Made by a program: the position numbers and the translations under genes. A DNA stretch of 64,000 nt from Branchiostoma floridae (lineage: Eukaryota; Chordata; Leptocardii; Amphioxiformes; Branchiostomatidae), in assembly GCF_000003815.2 (NCBI RefSeq), contig NC_049983.1, positions 5,039,246-5,103,245 of the forward strand. Direction: 5' to 3'. This document shows, piece after piece, positions 13,601 to 23,700 of this stretch. Positions within the stretch are counted from its first letter, which is position 1. Each line of letters starts with the position of its first letter. Under the pieces are notes generated by a model. It had not been told where the DNA came from. It saw only the letters and a program-made list of their open reading frames with translations, and ran no database searches.

Positions 13601-14147
13601 AGTGCAACTCGTATTGTCTGGTAGGAGGTGAAAGTGCCATCTATGCTTGTATGAAAGGGTCTTGTTTACGTCTACATTCATTTGGTGACTTTTGTGTAAT
13701 CAAATGTCGGAGTGGCTAGACTAGTGGACACGAGATCAGGAGGTTACTTTACTGTAATTTACATAACCTCTACTCTTCACCATGGTGTAAACAGCCATTG
13801 GATACAATGTACCTGAGCTTGGCTAAAGAGTGAAAAGGCTATGGAAGGAGAGGGTAGGGTTCTGCCTTCAGAGACACAGCAGAGAACAACACACTGCCCC
13901 GACGATCTCAGAAAGGCTATGGGACTATCTTTGACTCTTCCTTCTAGTATCTCTGCATGATGAAAAGAGAGCAGTTTTGTGTGACAGAAAATGTACCAAG
14001 TTGACTTGTGCTTCCCATCTCCTCACAGTGCGCCAGCTGGATGAGAAGGGGACACTACAGACATGTGGGCAGGTGTTTCATGACATGGTCAAAGTGCTCG
14101 GACTGGAGCAAGCCATACATGCCATTATCAGGACAGCAACTTTATAA
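4617..14147 (+). CDS. CENPP: CENP-P-like kinetochore protein (9 exons; 5' end not identified)
   Basis: Exons: 4617-4804, 6637-6718, 7928-7994, 8807-8898, 10297-10415, 11197-11293, 12666-12745, 13376-13470 and 14029-14147 (TAA at the end). Each junction has AG/GT borders and all phases chain, giving 939 nt and 312 residues. The first exon encodes a Gln/Leu/Glu-rich coiled coil (YRAQIKQLQDDINSLEQEL). The third encodes LHMLSTLTGVTFQDH, matching the vertebrate CENP-P 'LSTLTG' motif. Later exons give FFRLFSEYSEWW...VFQHFK, a YSDVVRLSMG segment and a final VLGLEQAIHAII helix, all in the order of human CENP-P (about 288 residues). CENP-P carries RWD folds, pairs with CENP-O and acts in the CENP-OPQUR part of the inner kinetochore (CCAN). 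The family match is from memory of the human protein. No in-frame ATG opens exon 4617-4804, so the start codon lies upstream, possibly in the gap. Confidence 0.85.
5038..5957. mobile_element. hAT-like non-autonomous element in a CENPP intron
   Basis: The element begins CAGGGGTCTCCC and ends GGGAGACCCCTG. The 5-bp direct repeat CATAG flanks both ends (5033-5037 and 5958-5962). The subterminal regions are GC-rich (cactcccgaaaatcctggcg at the left, accactcccctaaaatttt at the right). At 920 bp it has no transposase frame. It sits wholly inside the intron between the CENPP exons ending at 4804 and starting at 6637. Confidence 0.7.
7234..7673. repeat. TIR element, GGCCACAGCAAGTAAATT family, copy 1
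   Basis: The left end reads ggccacagcaagtaaattct followed by atggatgacatc. The right end (about 7640-7672) is its inverse, gatgtcatccataaaattta followed by cttgctgtggc. The interior has no coding capacity. A second copy lies at 33547-34031. It is intronic in CENPP. Confidence 0.7.
9661..10090 (+). mobile_element. tRNA-derived SINE with conserved central region
   Basis: The head has tRNA-like polymerase III promoter boxes: an A-box-like stretch near 9672-9690 and a B box GGTTCTAATCC at about 9714-9724. It is followed by a central region (cttgggaaaggcattttaca; then gataggacgttaaatgg and agagccatacc) that recurs on the opposite strand at 46630-46960. It lies in a CENPP intron. The open frames across it are incidental. 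Confidence 0.75.
10506..10700. repeat. palindromic MITE, copy 3
   Basis: The left end reads agttcacttttattcgcgag and the right end taccccgcggataaaggtga, inverted copies of one another. The interior shares 'atcaagtcgac' with copies 2 and 4. It is intronic in CENPP, just after the exon ending at 10415. Confidence 0.75.
11286..11700 (+). repeat. 59-bp tandem array starting at a CENPP splice donor
   Basis: Seven head-to-tail units start at 11293, 11352, 11411, 11470, 11533, 11592 and 11651. The spacing is 59 bp, except for one unit lengthened to 63 bp by a CATG insertion. The first unit begins at the last base of the CENPP exon 11197-11293, so every unit carries a copy of the donor context (cacttc, a or c, then ag/gtgatga). 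Each unit also contains an acceptor-like 'tcctacag'. Confidence 0.95.
12362..12586. repeat. palindromic MITE, copy 4 (most complete)
   Basis: The left end reads atgctagttcacctttatcc, continued by gcggggtaacc. The right end is the inverse, with ggttaccctgaggataaagg and tgaactagcgttacat. Palindromic pairing extends inward through 'gtcgacggacgg' and 'ccgtctactt'. It lies 80 bp upstream of a CENPP exon. Confidence 0.8.
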
Positions 14148-14611
14148 CATACATATACATATACCAGAGCTCTAGCCAGCTCAAAATTTTTACGATCCAG
14201 TAGAATCATCGATTCTCCTAGGAGATATGGCGATCGGAGCTGGTCCAAGGAGAATCGCCAATTCTACTAGTATAGATTGTGATCGGGGTCTCTCCTAGGG
14301 CCAACTCCGATCCAAACTCAAATGATACTAAGATATGGGAAACACTGCGATCGGGATCTCTCCTAGGAGAATCGGCGATTCTACTAAGAGAGACCCTGGT
14401 CAGAGTTGGCCCTAGGAGTAGGACCAGCTCCGATCCAAACTGAAATGATGCTAAGATATAGGAAACAGCAATACTTTTTTTTTTATAAACAATGATTTTA
14501 TTTAGTATCAATACAAACCTACTAACTCATTACCAACTACACACAAGACTACCACACTAGGGTCACTTCTTCAACTTCACTCAAGGTACACTATAGTATA
14601 TAGCATCACTT

Positions 14612-14772
14612 TCATGGTAAATTTCATGTATGTTTTCTGAGGGCCATGGTAAATTTCATGTATGTTTTCTGAGGGCCATGGTAAATTTCATGTATGTTTT
14701 CTGAGGGCCATGGTAAATTTCATGTATGTTTTCTGAGGGCCATGGTAAATTTCATGTGAGTATGTTTTCTGA
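14612..14772 (+). repeat. 32-bp tandem repeat, 5 copies
   Basis: The unit starts catggtaaatttcatgtatg and ends ttttctgagggc. It is repeated head to tail about five times, the last with a 'tgag' variation. It separates the two direct copies of the foldback arm. Confidence 0.9.
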
Positions 14773-15099
14773 AGTCCTAGGGCCAACTCCGATCGGGGTC
14801 TCTCCTAGGAGAATCGGCGATTCTACTAGTATAGATTGTGATCGGGGTCTCTCCTAGGGCCAACTCCGATCCAAACTCAAATGATACTAAGATATGGGAA
14901 ACAGACTGCGATCGGGATCTCACCTAAGAGAATCTGCGATTCTACTAGGAGAGACCCGATCGTAGTTGGCCCTAGGACCAGCTCCGATCCAAACTCAAAT
15001 GATGCTAAGATATAGGAAACAGCAATACTTTTTTTTAAATAAACAATGATTTTATTTAGTATCAATACAAACCTACTAACTCATTACCAACTAGAGTTC

Positions 15100-17449
15100 C
15101 ACGAACACATACCTTTGCCAAATAACAAGGTTTGTTATGTAGAATGATATCTGTAGACAAATGCGTTACTCATTTCATTTTCTTTATAATCATATGCTTG
15201 GAGTTGGTTTATAAAATTTCAACATTGATTATGCAAATTAGATCCCAAGTTACCATTAATCGATATCAAATTGTATCAAGTATTACTTAAGCTATCAGCA
15301 TACCAAAAATCATGATGATCCTTTGATCCATTCTTGACTTATTCTCTTTCAGTCTTTAATAAAATACACCCCTTACTCTCTTCCCTCTTTCTCAGTTACA
15401 TATGTGACAACTTTGATGAAAGTACTATAATGAAATGCAGTGGGTTTTTGTACTTTTCCTAATTGATTATGCAAATTAGCTGTTGATTTGCATAATTGGT
15501 ATCTCATTATGTAGGTCTTCACTTACGCTACCTAAATACCAAAAAACATGATGATTCGTCAACATGTTCATATTTTCTCATTAATAATGCAAATGAGGTC
15601 ATCATTTGCATAATTGATATCTATAGCCATTTCTCTCCTTCCCAGCTACATATGTGACAAGTTTGAAAGTCCTATCATGGAATGCTGTGGATTTATAAAT
15701 TTTCCTAATTAATTATGCAAATGACCTGTTGATGTGCATAATTAGTATCTCATTATGTAAGTCATCACTCATTCTATCTACATACCAAAAATCATGACGA
15801 TCCGTCAACATGTTGTAGAGTTATTTCGTCCAAAGTTGAGTTTCTGCTGCAGTACCTTAGCAAGCCGCTAGGGGGTCAATTATCAAACTTGACCTTCGTT
15901 TCCCGATCCCTACCCACCTACCAAATATCATCAGGATCCATCCCAGGCTTCTCGAGTTATGCTGTTAACACACACACAGACACACAAACACATCCAAAAC
16001 CTAACCTTAGCCATTCTGGCAAAGGTAAAATTGTCGCAGTGGTTTTAGTCTATTGTCCAGGTTTGTGCGGCAACCCCTCAGCTCCAAAACCATAACTCCA
16101 CAAATGTGCATTTTAGTTGTATGAAACTGTTCAGAAGTCACCCTCAAGCTTAAAGCATCGAGAAACAAGTACCATTTCCACCACCCTGTCACAATTGCAA
16201 GGGGGTAGGCACTACTTCTAAGTTTGCACAAAGCCCACCATACCACATATTTATCTAGAAAATTTTATATAATATTCCCTGGAGAATCCCTTCTTTACTT
16301 TTTTGTAGACAGTCAATGAAAACATGTCTGGATATATATATCTTTCAACCACATTTTTAACAATGTACATTATGTACTTATTGTCTAACTGTGAATTCAG
16401 ACATCCATAGAAAAAAGTAACCGATATCGTTTCAAATTTCCCTTACGCCTTGTAACCTGAATTCCTTACAGCTGTTCATCAGTTCATATTCAATTTGATG
16501 ACAGAGTGATAACACGCCTACTCACAATAGGGGATGTGTTAAAAAGTCTGAATGTTTGAAGTGTAGCCACAACTTGACTGTACATTAAATATATGTAAGT
16601 CAATTGGGAACAATGTCCCAAGCTCTGCTCTACTACCTCATGTTCCTTGTATCTCTATGTACACCCAAAAGATTTTCCACAAAATCACCTCCGTGTAATT
16701 TCTGCTGGGCAATTGTCTTCTGAATTAGCTCTGCCCCAAATCTCACAACCATATGATATAAAAGGTAAGATATGTACATGTTCTACATAGTTCAAGCTGA
16801 CTCTTTGGAGACAGACTTGAATGCATGAAGGCTTTGAGACTGAAAATGGCTTTTAAAAGACTACTGCAAGGACAGCTCAAATTGAGACCATGTAGTGAAA
16901 AGAGAGATGACAATGTACCTACCTCTCAAACTCAAAGGAAGGAGAAGAATACAGACTAAGACCGTTGTTATGTACATAAGCCCATCATTTTGGCTTGCCA
17001 AGTTGATCATATGGCCTAAGGGTCAACTAACACATTTGCAAGGTCTGACCTTTACACCTCTGAAATATCAGGTTGCTCACAGTACTGACTGATCATAGGC
17101 CAGTCCAATTCATGGACCAGGAACCCCTCAACTGTGCTGACAGCTGCTAAGGTGGAGTGGGGTTTTTGACAAAAATGCCCCTGCTATCCCTACACTAGCC
17201 GCTAGGTGGCCCAAACTTATGTCACTAACTTCTGAGCACAAGAGCTATCTAACACCCGAAATTCGTGCCCATAGCTTGTTCAGAAGATGGAAAAACACAC
17301 CCGGAAGTTGCGCTGCAGTACCAAGGGAAGCCGCTAGGGGGCCCATTATCGAACTCCCCCTTCGTTTCCCAAACCCCTACCCACCCACCAAATACCAGCT
17401 GCATCCGTCGAAGTCTTCTCGAGTTATGCTGTCCGCAGACAAAAGTTTG
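15100..17449. other. interior of the foldback element: dispersed AT-rich repeats
   Basis: No gene. Phrases such as 'ttgcataattgatatc', 'accaaaaatcatgatgatcc' and 'gagttatgctgtt' recur, and a related block returns at 17160-17449 (gaagccgctagggggcccat). The same phrases occur near 34610-34760 and 37860-38060, marking a dispersed family. A CA-rich stretch (acacacacagacacacaaac) is at about 15969. Confidence 0.6.
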
Positions 17450-18029
17450 NNNNNNNNNNNNNNNNNNNNNNNNNNNNNNNNNNNNNNNNNNNNNNNNNNN
17501 NNNNNNNNNNNNNNNNNNNNNNNNNNNNNNNNNNNNNNNNNNNNNNNNNNNNNNNNNNNNNNNNNNNNNNNNNNNNNNNNNNNNNNNNNNNNNNNNNNNN
17601 NNNNNNNNNNNNNNNNNNNNNNNNNNNNNNNNNNNNNNNNNNNNNNNNNNNNNNNNNNNNNNNNNNNNNNNNNNNNNNNNNNNNNNNNNNNNNNNNNNNN
17701 NNNNNNNNNNNNNNNNNNNNNNNNNNNNNNNNNNNNNNNNNNNNNNNNNNNNNNNNNNNNNNNNNNNNNNNNNNNNNNNNNNNNNNNNNNNNNNNNNNNN
17801 NNNNNNNNNNNNNNNNNNNNNNNNNNNNNNNNNNNNNNNNNNNNNNNNNNNNNNNNNNNNNNNNNNNNNNNNNNNNNNNNNNNNNNNNNNNNNNNNNNNN
17901 NNNNNNNNNNNNNNNNNNNNNNNNNNNNNNNNNNNNNNNNNNNNNNNNNNNNNNNNNNNNNNNNNNNNNNNNNNNNNNNNNNNNNNNNNNNNNNNNNNNN
18001 NNNNNNNNNNNNNNNNNNNNNNNNNNNNN
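17450..18029. other. assembly gap (580 N)
   Basis: A run of N inside the foldback element. Repeat collapse is a likely cause. Confidence 0.99.
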
Positions 18030-18032
18030 AAA

Positions 18033-18245
18033 CAGGTGTCAAAAGATTAAGTAGAGTTTCAAGATATTACTCACAATTTCACACCTATTGAGTACATTTC
18101 ACTACTGACACTAGTCAGACTTGTACTGAATCATTTCACAGCTTTAGAAGAACAATAACTAGTGTTAAGTGATCAAAAGGTGTCAAAACACCAAGCAGAG
18201 TTTCAAGATATTACTCACAATTTCACACCTATTGAGTACATTTCA
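18033..18245. repeat. direct duplication, ~145-bp spacing
   Basis: The stretch 'agagtttcaagatattactc' followed by 'acaatttcacacctattgag' appears at about 18050 and again about 145 bp later. The copies are near-identical. The array may continue leftward into the gap. Confidence 0.75.
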
Positions 18246-18690
18246 CCAGTCAGACGTGTACCGCATCAGTTCACAACAATGTAGAAGTGACACAAGTGGC
18301 TTGTGTGTAGTTGGTAATGAGTTAGTAGGTTTGCATTAAAACTAAATAAAATCATTGTTTGTAAAAAAAAGTATTGCTATTTCCTATATCTTGGCATCAT
18401 TTCAGTTTGGATCGGAGCTGGTCCTAGGGCGAACTCTGATCAGGGTCTCTCCTAGTAGAATCGCCGATTATCCTAGGAGAGATCCCGATCGCAGGCTGTT
18501 TCCCATATCTTAGTATCATTTGAGTTTGGATCGGAGTTGGCCCTAGGAGAGACCCCGATCGCAATCTATACTAGTAGAATCGCCGATTCTCCTAGGAGAA
18601 ACCACGATCAGGGTTGGCCCTAGGACCAGCTCCGATCGCGATCTATCCTAGGAGAATCGACGATTCTACTGGATCGTGATCTCTACTGTG

Positions 18691-20726
18691 ACATATACAT
18701 GCATGTTAGGAAAATTTTAGTTTATTTGTGAGCTTGCCACAACTTTGTATTCACAATATCCCATTTTGTTCGCGTCATAATTAATCAACACAAAGTGACG
18801 CTTAATTCTGTTTTAGAGAACAGATACAAACCATGGTCAATCTGTATCTCATGTAGTGTAGTACATGTACAGTATGTGACACAACCATTATGGACACGTG
18901 TGTCGTCTGACTTCTCTCTTCTGCTCTTTTCTTTTATTGCATTTTAGAATACTCATTGACCTGCCTAGGTAAGTATACATGGCGTAACTGTCTGGTAGAA
19001 ATACATTTGTAAAAGGCATTTGTCACAAGGTATCTTCCTATAGTTGTAAAAACATCACACAGAGTATGGTCCATCATTTTTTTTTTACAATTCACAGCTT
19101 ATGTTTCGTATTTGCTCATTTTGCAGTTACTTTAGTACTATTTACAGTAAGATTGAAAACGTTGATGCACTTATAGATGTCTATGTCATCCATATAGTCT
19201 AATCAACATAGCCAAACTGTGGATGGAAGTAAACTAAGTAGCTCTGCCATAGTTAAGTCAATTGTTCCGCACAACAGTCTACTACAAAATGTATCTATGT
19301 ACAACATATTTTTGGAAATGTTGGTATAATGTTGGACTTATACTTTGTATTGTGTCTCTCTCTCTCGGCTTGGCGAATGAAGATCGTCTGAACTCTGAAG
19401 GCTAAAATCATTCAAGTTGAATACGTGGATCATGCAAAGGCTCAGTACTATACAGATCATATTTCTGAGGTACAAAAGTGTTGCTCAGCACCCTTATGTT
19501 AGAAACATAGCTCAACAAAGATAATTTTTCATGCACAAAAAATAAATATATTTTGTTCCCCACAAATCCTTCTTGTCACAAGCTTTTCTTAACTCTTTTA
19601 AATCAAAAAATACTGTTTTACACAACATCATATTTACAAAAGTTTACCAAGTCTGACGTGGTCTGTGTCTTCAGTTTACTATACAACTCTCACCATAAGA
19701 GCACCCCACTGTAGTTTTTAAATCACACTCTTTGGTTAACTTGACATACATGTCAGTTGTACACTGTTTATTAAGAAGCACAATCAAACCTGTCCACATG
19801 TAAATTGGTGTCACTTCTGTGTGTTTCCTTGGGTTATGATGTTGATTTGGTTATACATGTATGGATAACATCCTCTGGGAACCCAAAAACTGAGCATGCA
19901 AATAAAAAAGTTGCCTTCATTGTGAAATCTAAATGGTCAGAAAGGCTGAACAAATAACTAAGCACACAGTATACTGGTCTTCACAACAAAAGATTTTTCA
20001 TTTTTGTTTCTTCACATCTCTAACTGCAATCTACGTCTGTTTTCTATCATTTTTGTGGCAACTTCGGCTTATACCGGTATTTAGTCATTTCACAGCATGT
20101 TTCTACGACTTTCTGTATGGTCAAAAACTTCTTTTTTGGAAATGAGCAAAAATTGATTCCATGTGTAGATGTCATCCATATAATCAAATCAACATGGCCT
20201 AAATGGAAAACTACATGCATGTGCAGTTCTTTTACTACTTTGATGTCAGAAACCTGTGCAATAGGAGGGGTCCGACTGCAGCAGGATAGAGCAGGCAGTT
20301 CTACAAAGTTAACTTAATTTGCAGATCCATGTAAATAAGAAATGTCTATGTCAGCCAGCCATATCTATCTGCACTATTTCCTACATGTATTTCACTGATT
20401 CCTGAAGCCGCAGTGATGAAGTACATTTCCATTGTTTTTACCACTTTTTCTGTGTTTCCCTAATTATGGCTTCATTGATTGTTAATGACAAATCTTATAA
20501 AAAGTAGCCATTATATATAAATCACAAATAAGTTAGTTAGCGTGAATTCTACACGTATTCAATTGATTGGTTCTCAGATTTGCCTGCTTCATTTTTCCTA
20601 TCACATGTACCATTCTCTCATACTGCCAGTTTTCTCTAGCCCACCTGTTAATCAATCTGCAACGATCTGAGATACAGACAGGAGTTCACCAAAGGTTATT
20701 TCTGTCTATAGCATGTGGAAACTATC
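18691..20726. other. intergenic region between CENPP and LRR gene A
   Basis: No gene recognised. It holds a TIR element (19835-20203), an isolated right-end-like copy of the same family near 19190-19220, and a 21-nt exon-like segment (18948-18968). It should contain the 3' UTR of LRR gene A immediately below 20727. Confidence 0.55.
19835..20203. repeat. TIR element, CATGTTGATT family, copy 1
   Basis: The left end reads tgatgttgatttggttatac, then atgtatggataacatcctc. The right end is the inverse, gatgtcatccatataatcaa followed by atcaacatggcc. About 370 bp and non-coding. A longer relative lies at 35673-36381. Confidence 0.6.
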
Positions 20727-23700
20727 CTATAGATTAAACTCTTCCACCCCATCAGGGAGATTCACTGGTACAGAACTCAATCTATTCTGTGATAAGTCAA
20801 TATACCTCAGACTTCTTAACACAGTTAGAGCCGAGGCTTCTATGCTACCTTCACCTAAGGCATTGTTCTTCAAGTACAGGGCTTTTAGTCGCTTAAGCTT
20901 AGACAACATATCAGCCTTTATGGTTGAAATGTGATTGTTGTTGAGGTACAGATATTCCAATGAATACGGCAGTTCTGATGGGATTTTTGTCATGTTATTT
21001 CCAGAAAGATCCAAAGTTGAAAGAAATGCGCCGTGAAAACTGGCCGCCACCAGGCCTGTATCACCTAAACTGTTATTTCCAAGATATAAAGATCGCAATT
21101 TTGGAGTGATCTCAAGTGAGGACTGTGGGATCGATCTTATGTTGTTGCCTCTGATGTGTAACTGTTCAAGTTCACTTGGAAGATTGGAGGGGAAAACGGT
21201 CAGGGCATTTCCAGATATGTCCAGGGATTGTATGCTACTAAGTCCGTAGAAGGAACCACTATGAATGCTTGAGTCATTCAACATGTTGTTATTCAAGAAC
21301 AGCCCCCGGAGTTCACCGTTCACCATAAACACATCACTGGGGATATGGACTAGATGATTACCTGACATGTATACATCCTCAAGACTGGCAGGTAGCCCGC
21401 CTGGCGGCTCCACTAAGTCATTGTGCGACAGGTCAATGTAGATGAGATCTCTCAAGCCAGAAAACGCATTCGGGGCTATGCCATGACTTGTTAGGAGGTT
21501 GTTGTTGAGGTATAGGTGTTTTAGGCTATGAAGATGGGAAAAGGCAAAAGATGGAATGTACTGAATGTCATTGCTCTCTAGATGAAGGTACTGGAGGCTG
21601 GGTGGGCCGTGTGGAATGGTTGTGAGAGAGTTGTTAGCAAGATTCAGATCCTGAAGATTCACAAGTCCAAGAAAAGCTTCACGTGGGATGTCGGCGCTTC
21701 TTAGCTGGTTGTTAGAGAGGTACAGTTTGTGTAGGTTGGTTAAATGGGAAAATACTCCAGGTCCAATGTTGGAGAGTTTGTTGTTTTGCATCACAAGAAT
21801 TTCCAAACTCTGTGGAAGGCTTAGCGGCACGTCTGTAAGTTCATTCCCTTCGCAATTTAAGTACTTTAAGGATGACAGACCTACAAACGACTGTCTATTG
21901 AAGCTCTCATCATTAAGACCATTTCGTTGGAGATAAAGCCATACTAGATTGGGCAGGTCAGCAAAGGCAGCCGCTTGAACCTTAGGCAGGCCGTTCCCAT
22001 CTAAATACAAGGAAATGAGGCTGGTCGGTAAATCTTGAGGAACACTCAACAGTTGGTTGTTCGAAAAGTACAAGTACTCCATATGTGGGAACGATCTAAA
22101 GAATCCATTGCCGATTCCGCCGTTGGTGATGTAGTTGTTATGGATTTCCAGGATATTCAAATCCTTGAGATTGTCCATACTTCCTGTGGGAAGTTCAGTT
22201 ATTTCGTTCTCATCAAGGTACAGATGTCTGGTTGTTGCAGGAATGTTGGCCGGAACCTCTTCCAAACCAATGTTGCTGCAGTCCACCGACCCAAAGTCAT
22301 CACAGAAGCACTCCGAGGGACACCTTTCAGCGCTGCCAATGTCATTGGTGTCAAGTTCTGTTGGAGTTATTTGTATGGGTTCTGGAATGTTCGGCAGATG
22401 AATGTCACTTTTATGGGTGTCTATACTGCTCCCAACGGTGTTGTCTATGTGGTCAACCACACGGATGAATCCTTCTATGTCACTTGGAGTTGGCTGAGGA
22501 TTAGGGTAGAAATCTATGTTGTTGTGGATATCCACCTTCTTCGTTGGACCCGATGTAGGGTCATCGGGTAGGTTGTTGTCAGCAGGCGGATCAATAACAT
22601 CTACTCTGCGGGAATGGTCGACATCAATCTCCATACCTGGCACGGGATCTGTCTCGTGATGAATATCAATGTCACTGTCGGGGAAGTAGTCTATCCCATA
22701 GCTTGTTGGGATGTCTACGATGTCGGGGATATTGTCGTGCCCATCACTTCCTTCTCCGGAGATAACAATAGGATTGTCACCGGAATCTTTGCTGGTCACT
22801 TTTTCTGGTACCGGTCTGCTTGTTGTAAAGCTCAAACCAGTCCTGTAAGAATAGGTGCTACTTTGAACGGTTGGTGACTGCAAAACGCTTGTGTTTGGCT
22901 CTTGAGGACCCCGTGGCTTGCAGACATATTCCCAAGCGGACTCTATCCGTCTACCCTCCATTTTTCTAGGTCTTTGACAAATGAGTCTGTCCCTCTCGGG
23001 TATCAGAAGATCAGTAGAATTCAACCATTGTAACAGTGGGCAAAGTCGCTGTCCACATTTCCATGGGTTGTTGTGAAGAGTCATCGCTAGCAGGGACGGC
23101 GCCTCCAATAAAAGGTTGTCCACCTGGGCATTGGTGAGGTCTGTTATAAAATTTGTGTCCAGGTACAGGTATTCTAATTTAGAAGGAAGCCCTTTCGGTA
23201 TTCGTGTCAACTTGTTCACATTGAGGTAAAGGAACTGGAGATTCCTCAACTTCTTCAGTGCGTCGACAAGTCCCCCATCTTCTATCGCATTGTTCTGAAG
23301 CTGAAGACCACGGAGATTCTCCAAGTTTGCAAACGAATCTGGGTAGAACCGGGAGATCTGGTTGTTATCCAAGTAGAGAAAGGTTGTGTCTGGGGGGATG
23401 TTGAGAGGAACTGTTTTAAGACCTGCATATCTGCATTGGACCAGTGTTTTTTTACATTGGCACCTTTCCGGACATGATGGCTTCTGACTTCCTTTTGGAC
23501 CAGTTGTTGTTGAAGACACTGTTGGCTGTGATGAGGTGTGTACTGTTGGTATCACAGGTGTAGCCAGAACAGCGCGTGGAGTCAGGTACGTCGTAGTCGC
23601 TGATGTCCCATTCCCCATGTACACCGTTGGTCTCCTACAGAACACTGTACTACTCACCTTATCAATGACCTTTCCCTGTATACTCTGTGGACCAGCACAG

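Larger units (their letters stand above)
14193..18676. mobile_element. 4.5-kb foldback element with ~390-bp inverted ends
   Basis: The left arm (14193 to about 14560) begins CGATCCAGTAGAATC. The right arm (about 18298-18676) is its near-complete inverse and ends GATTCTACTGGATCG. The arms are built of nested palindromic words such as 'cctaggagaatcggcgatt' and end internally in a T-tract followed by 'aaacaatgattttatttagt'. A second direct copy of the left-arm sequence lies at about 14775-15096. The interior holds AT-rich dispersed repeats, the 17450-18029 gap and a 145-bp direct duplication. No transposase is visible, though the gap could hide part of one. It begins 46 nt downstream of the CENPP stop codon. 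Confidence 0.75.

Noticed and set aside
14193-15100. CRISPR-like array in the repeated 'cctaggagaatcggcgatt' words
   Set aside because: Spacing is irregular, units occur in both orientations and the context is eukaryotic. It is the arm of a foldback transposon.
22035-22571. Plus-strand frames inside the LRR genes (up to 178 codons)
   Set aside because: Antisense shadows of the LRR exons. The minus strand has the conserved LRR and cap motifs.
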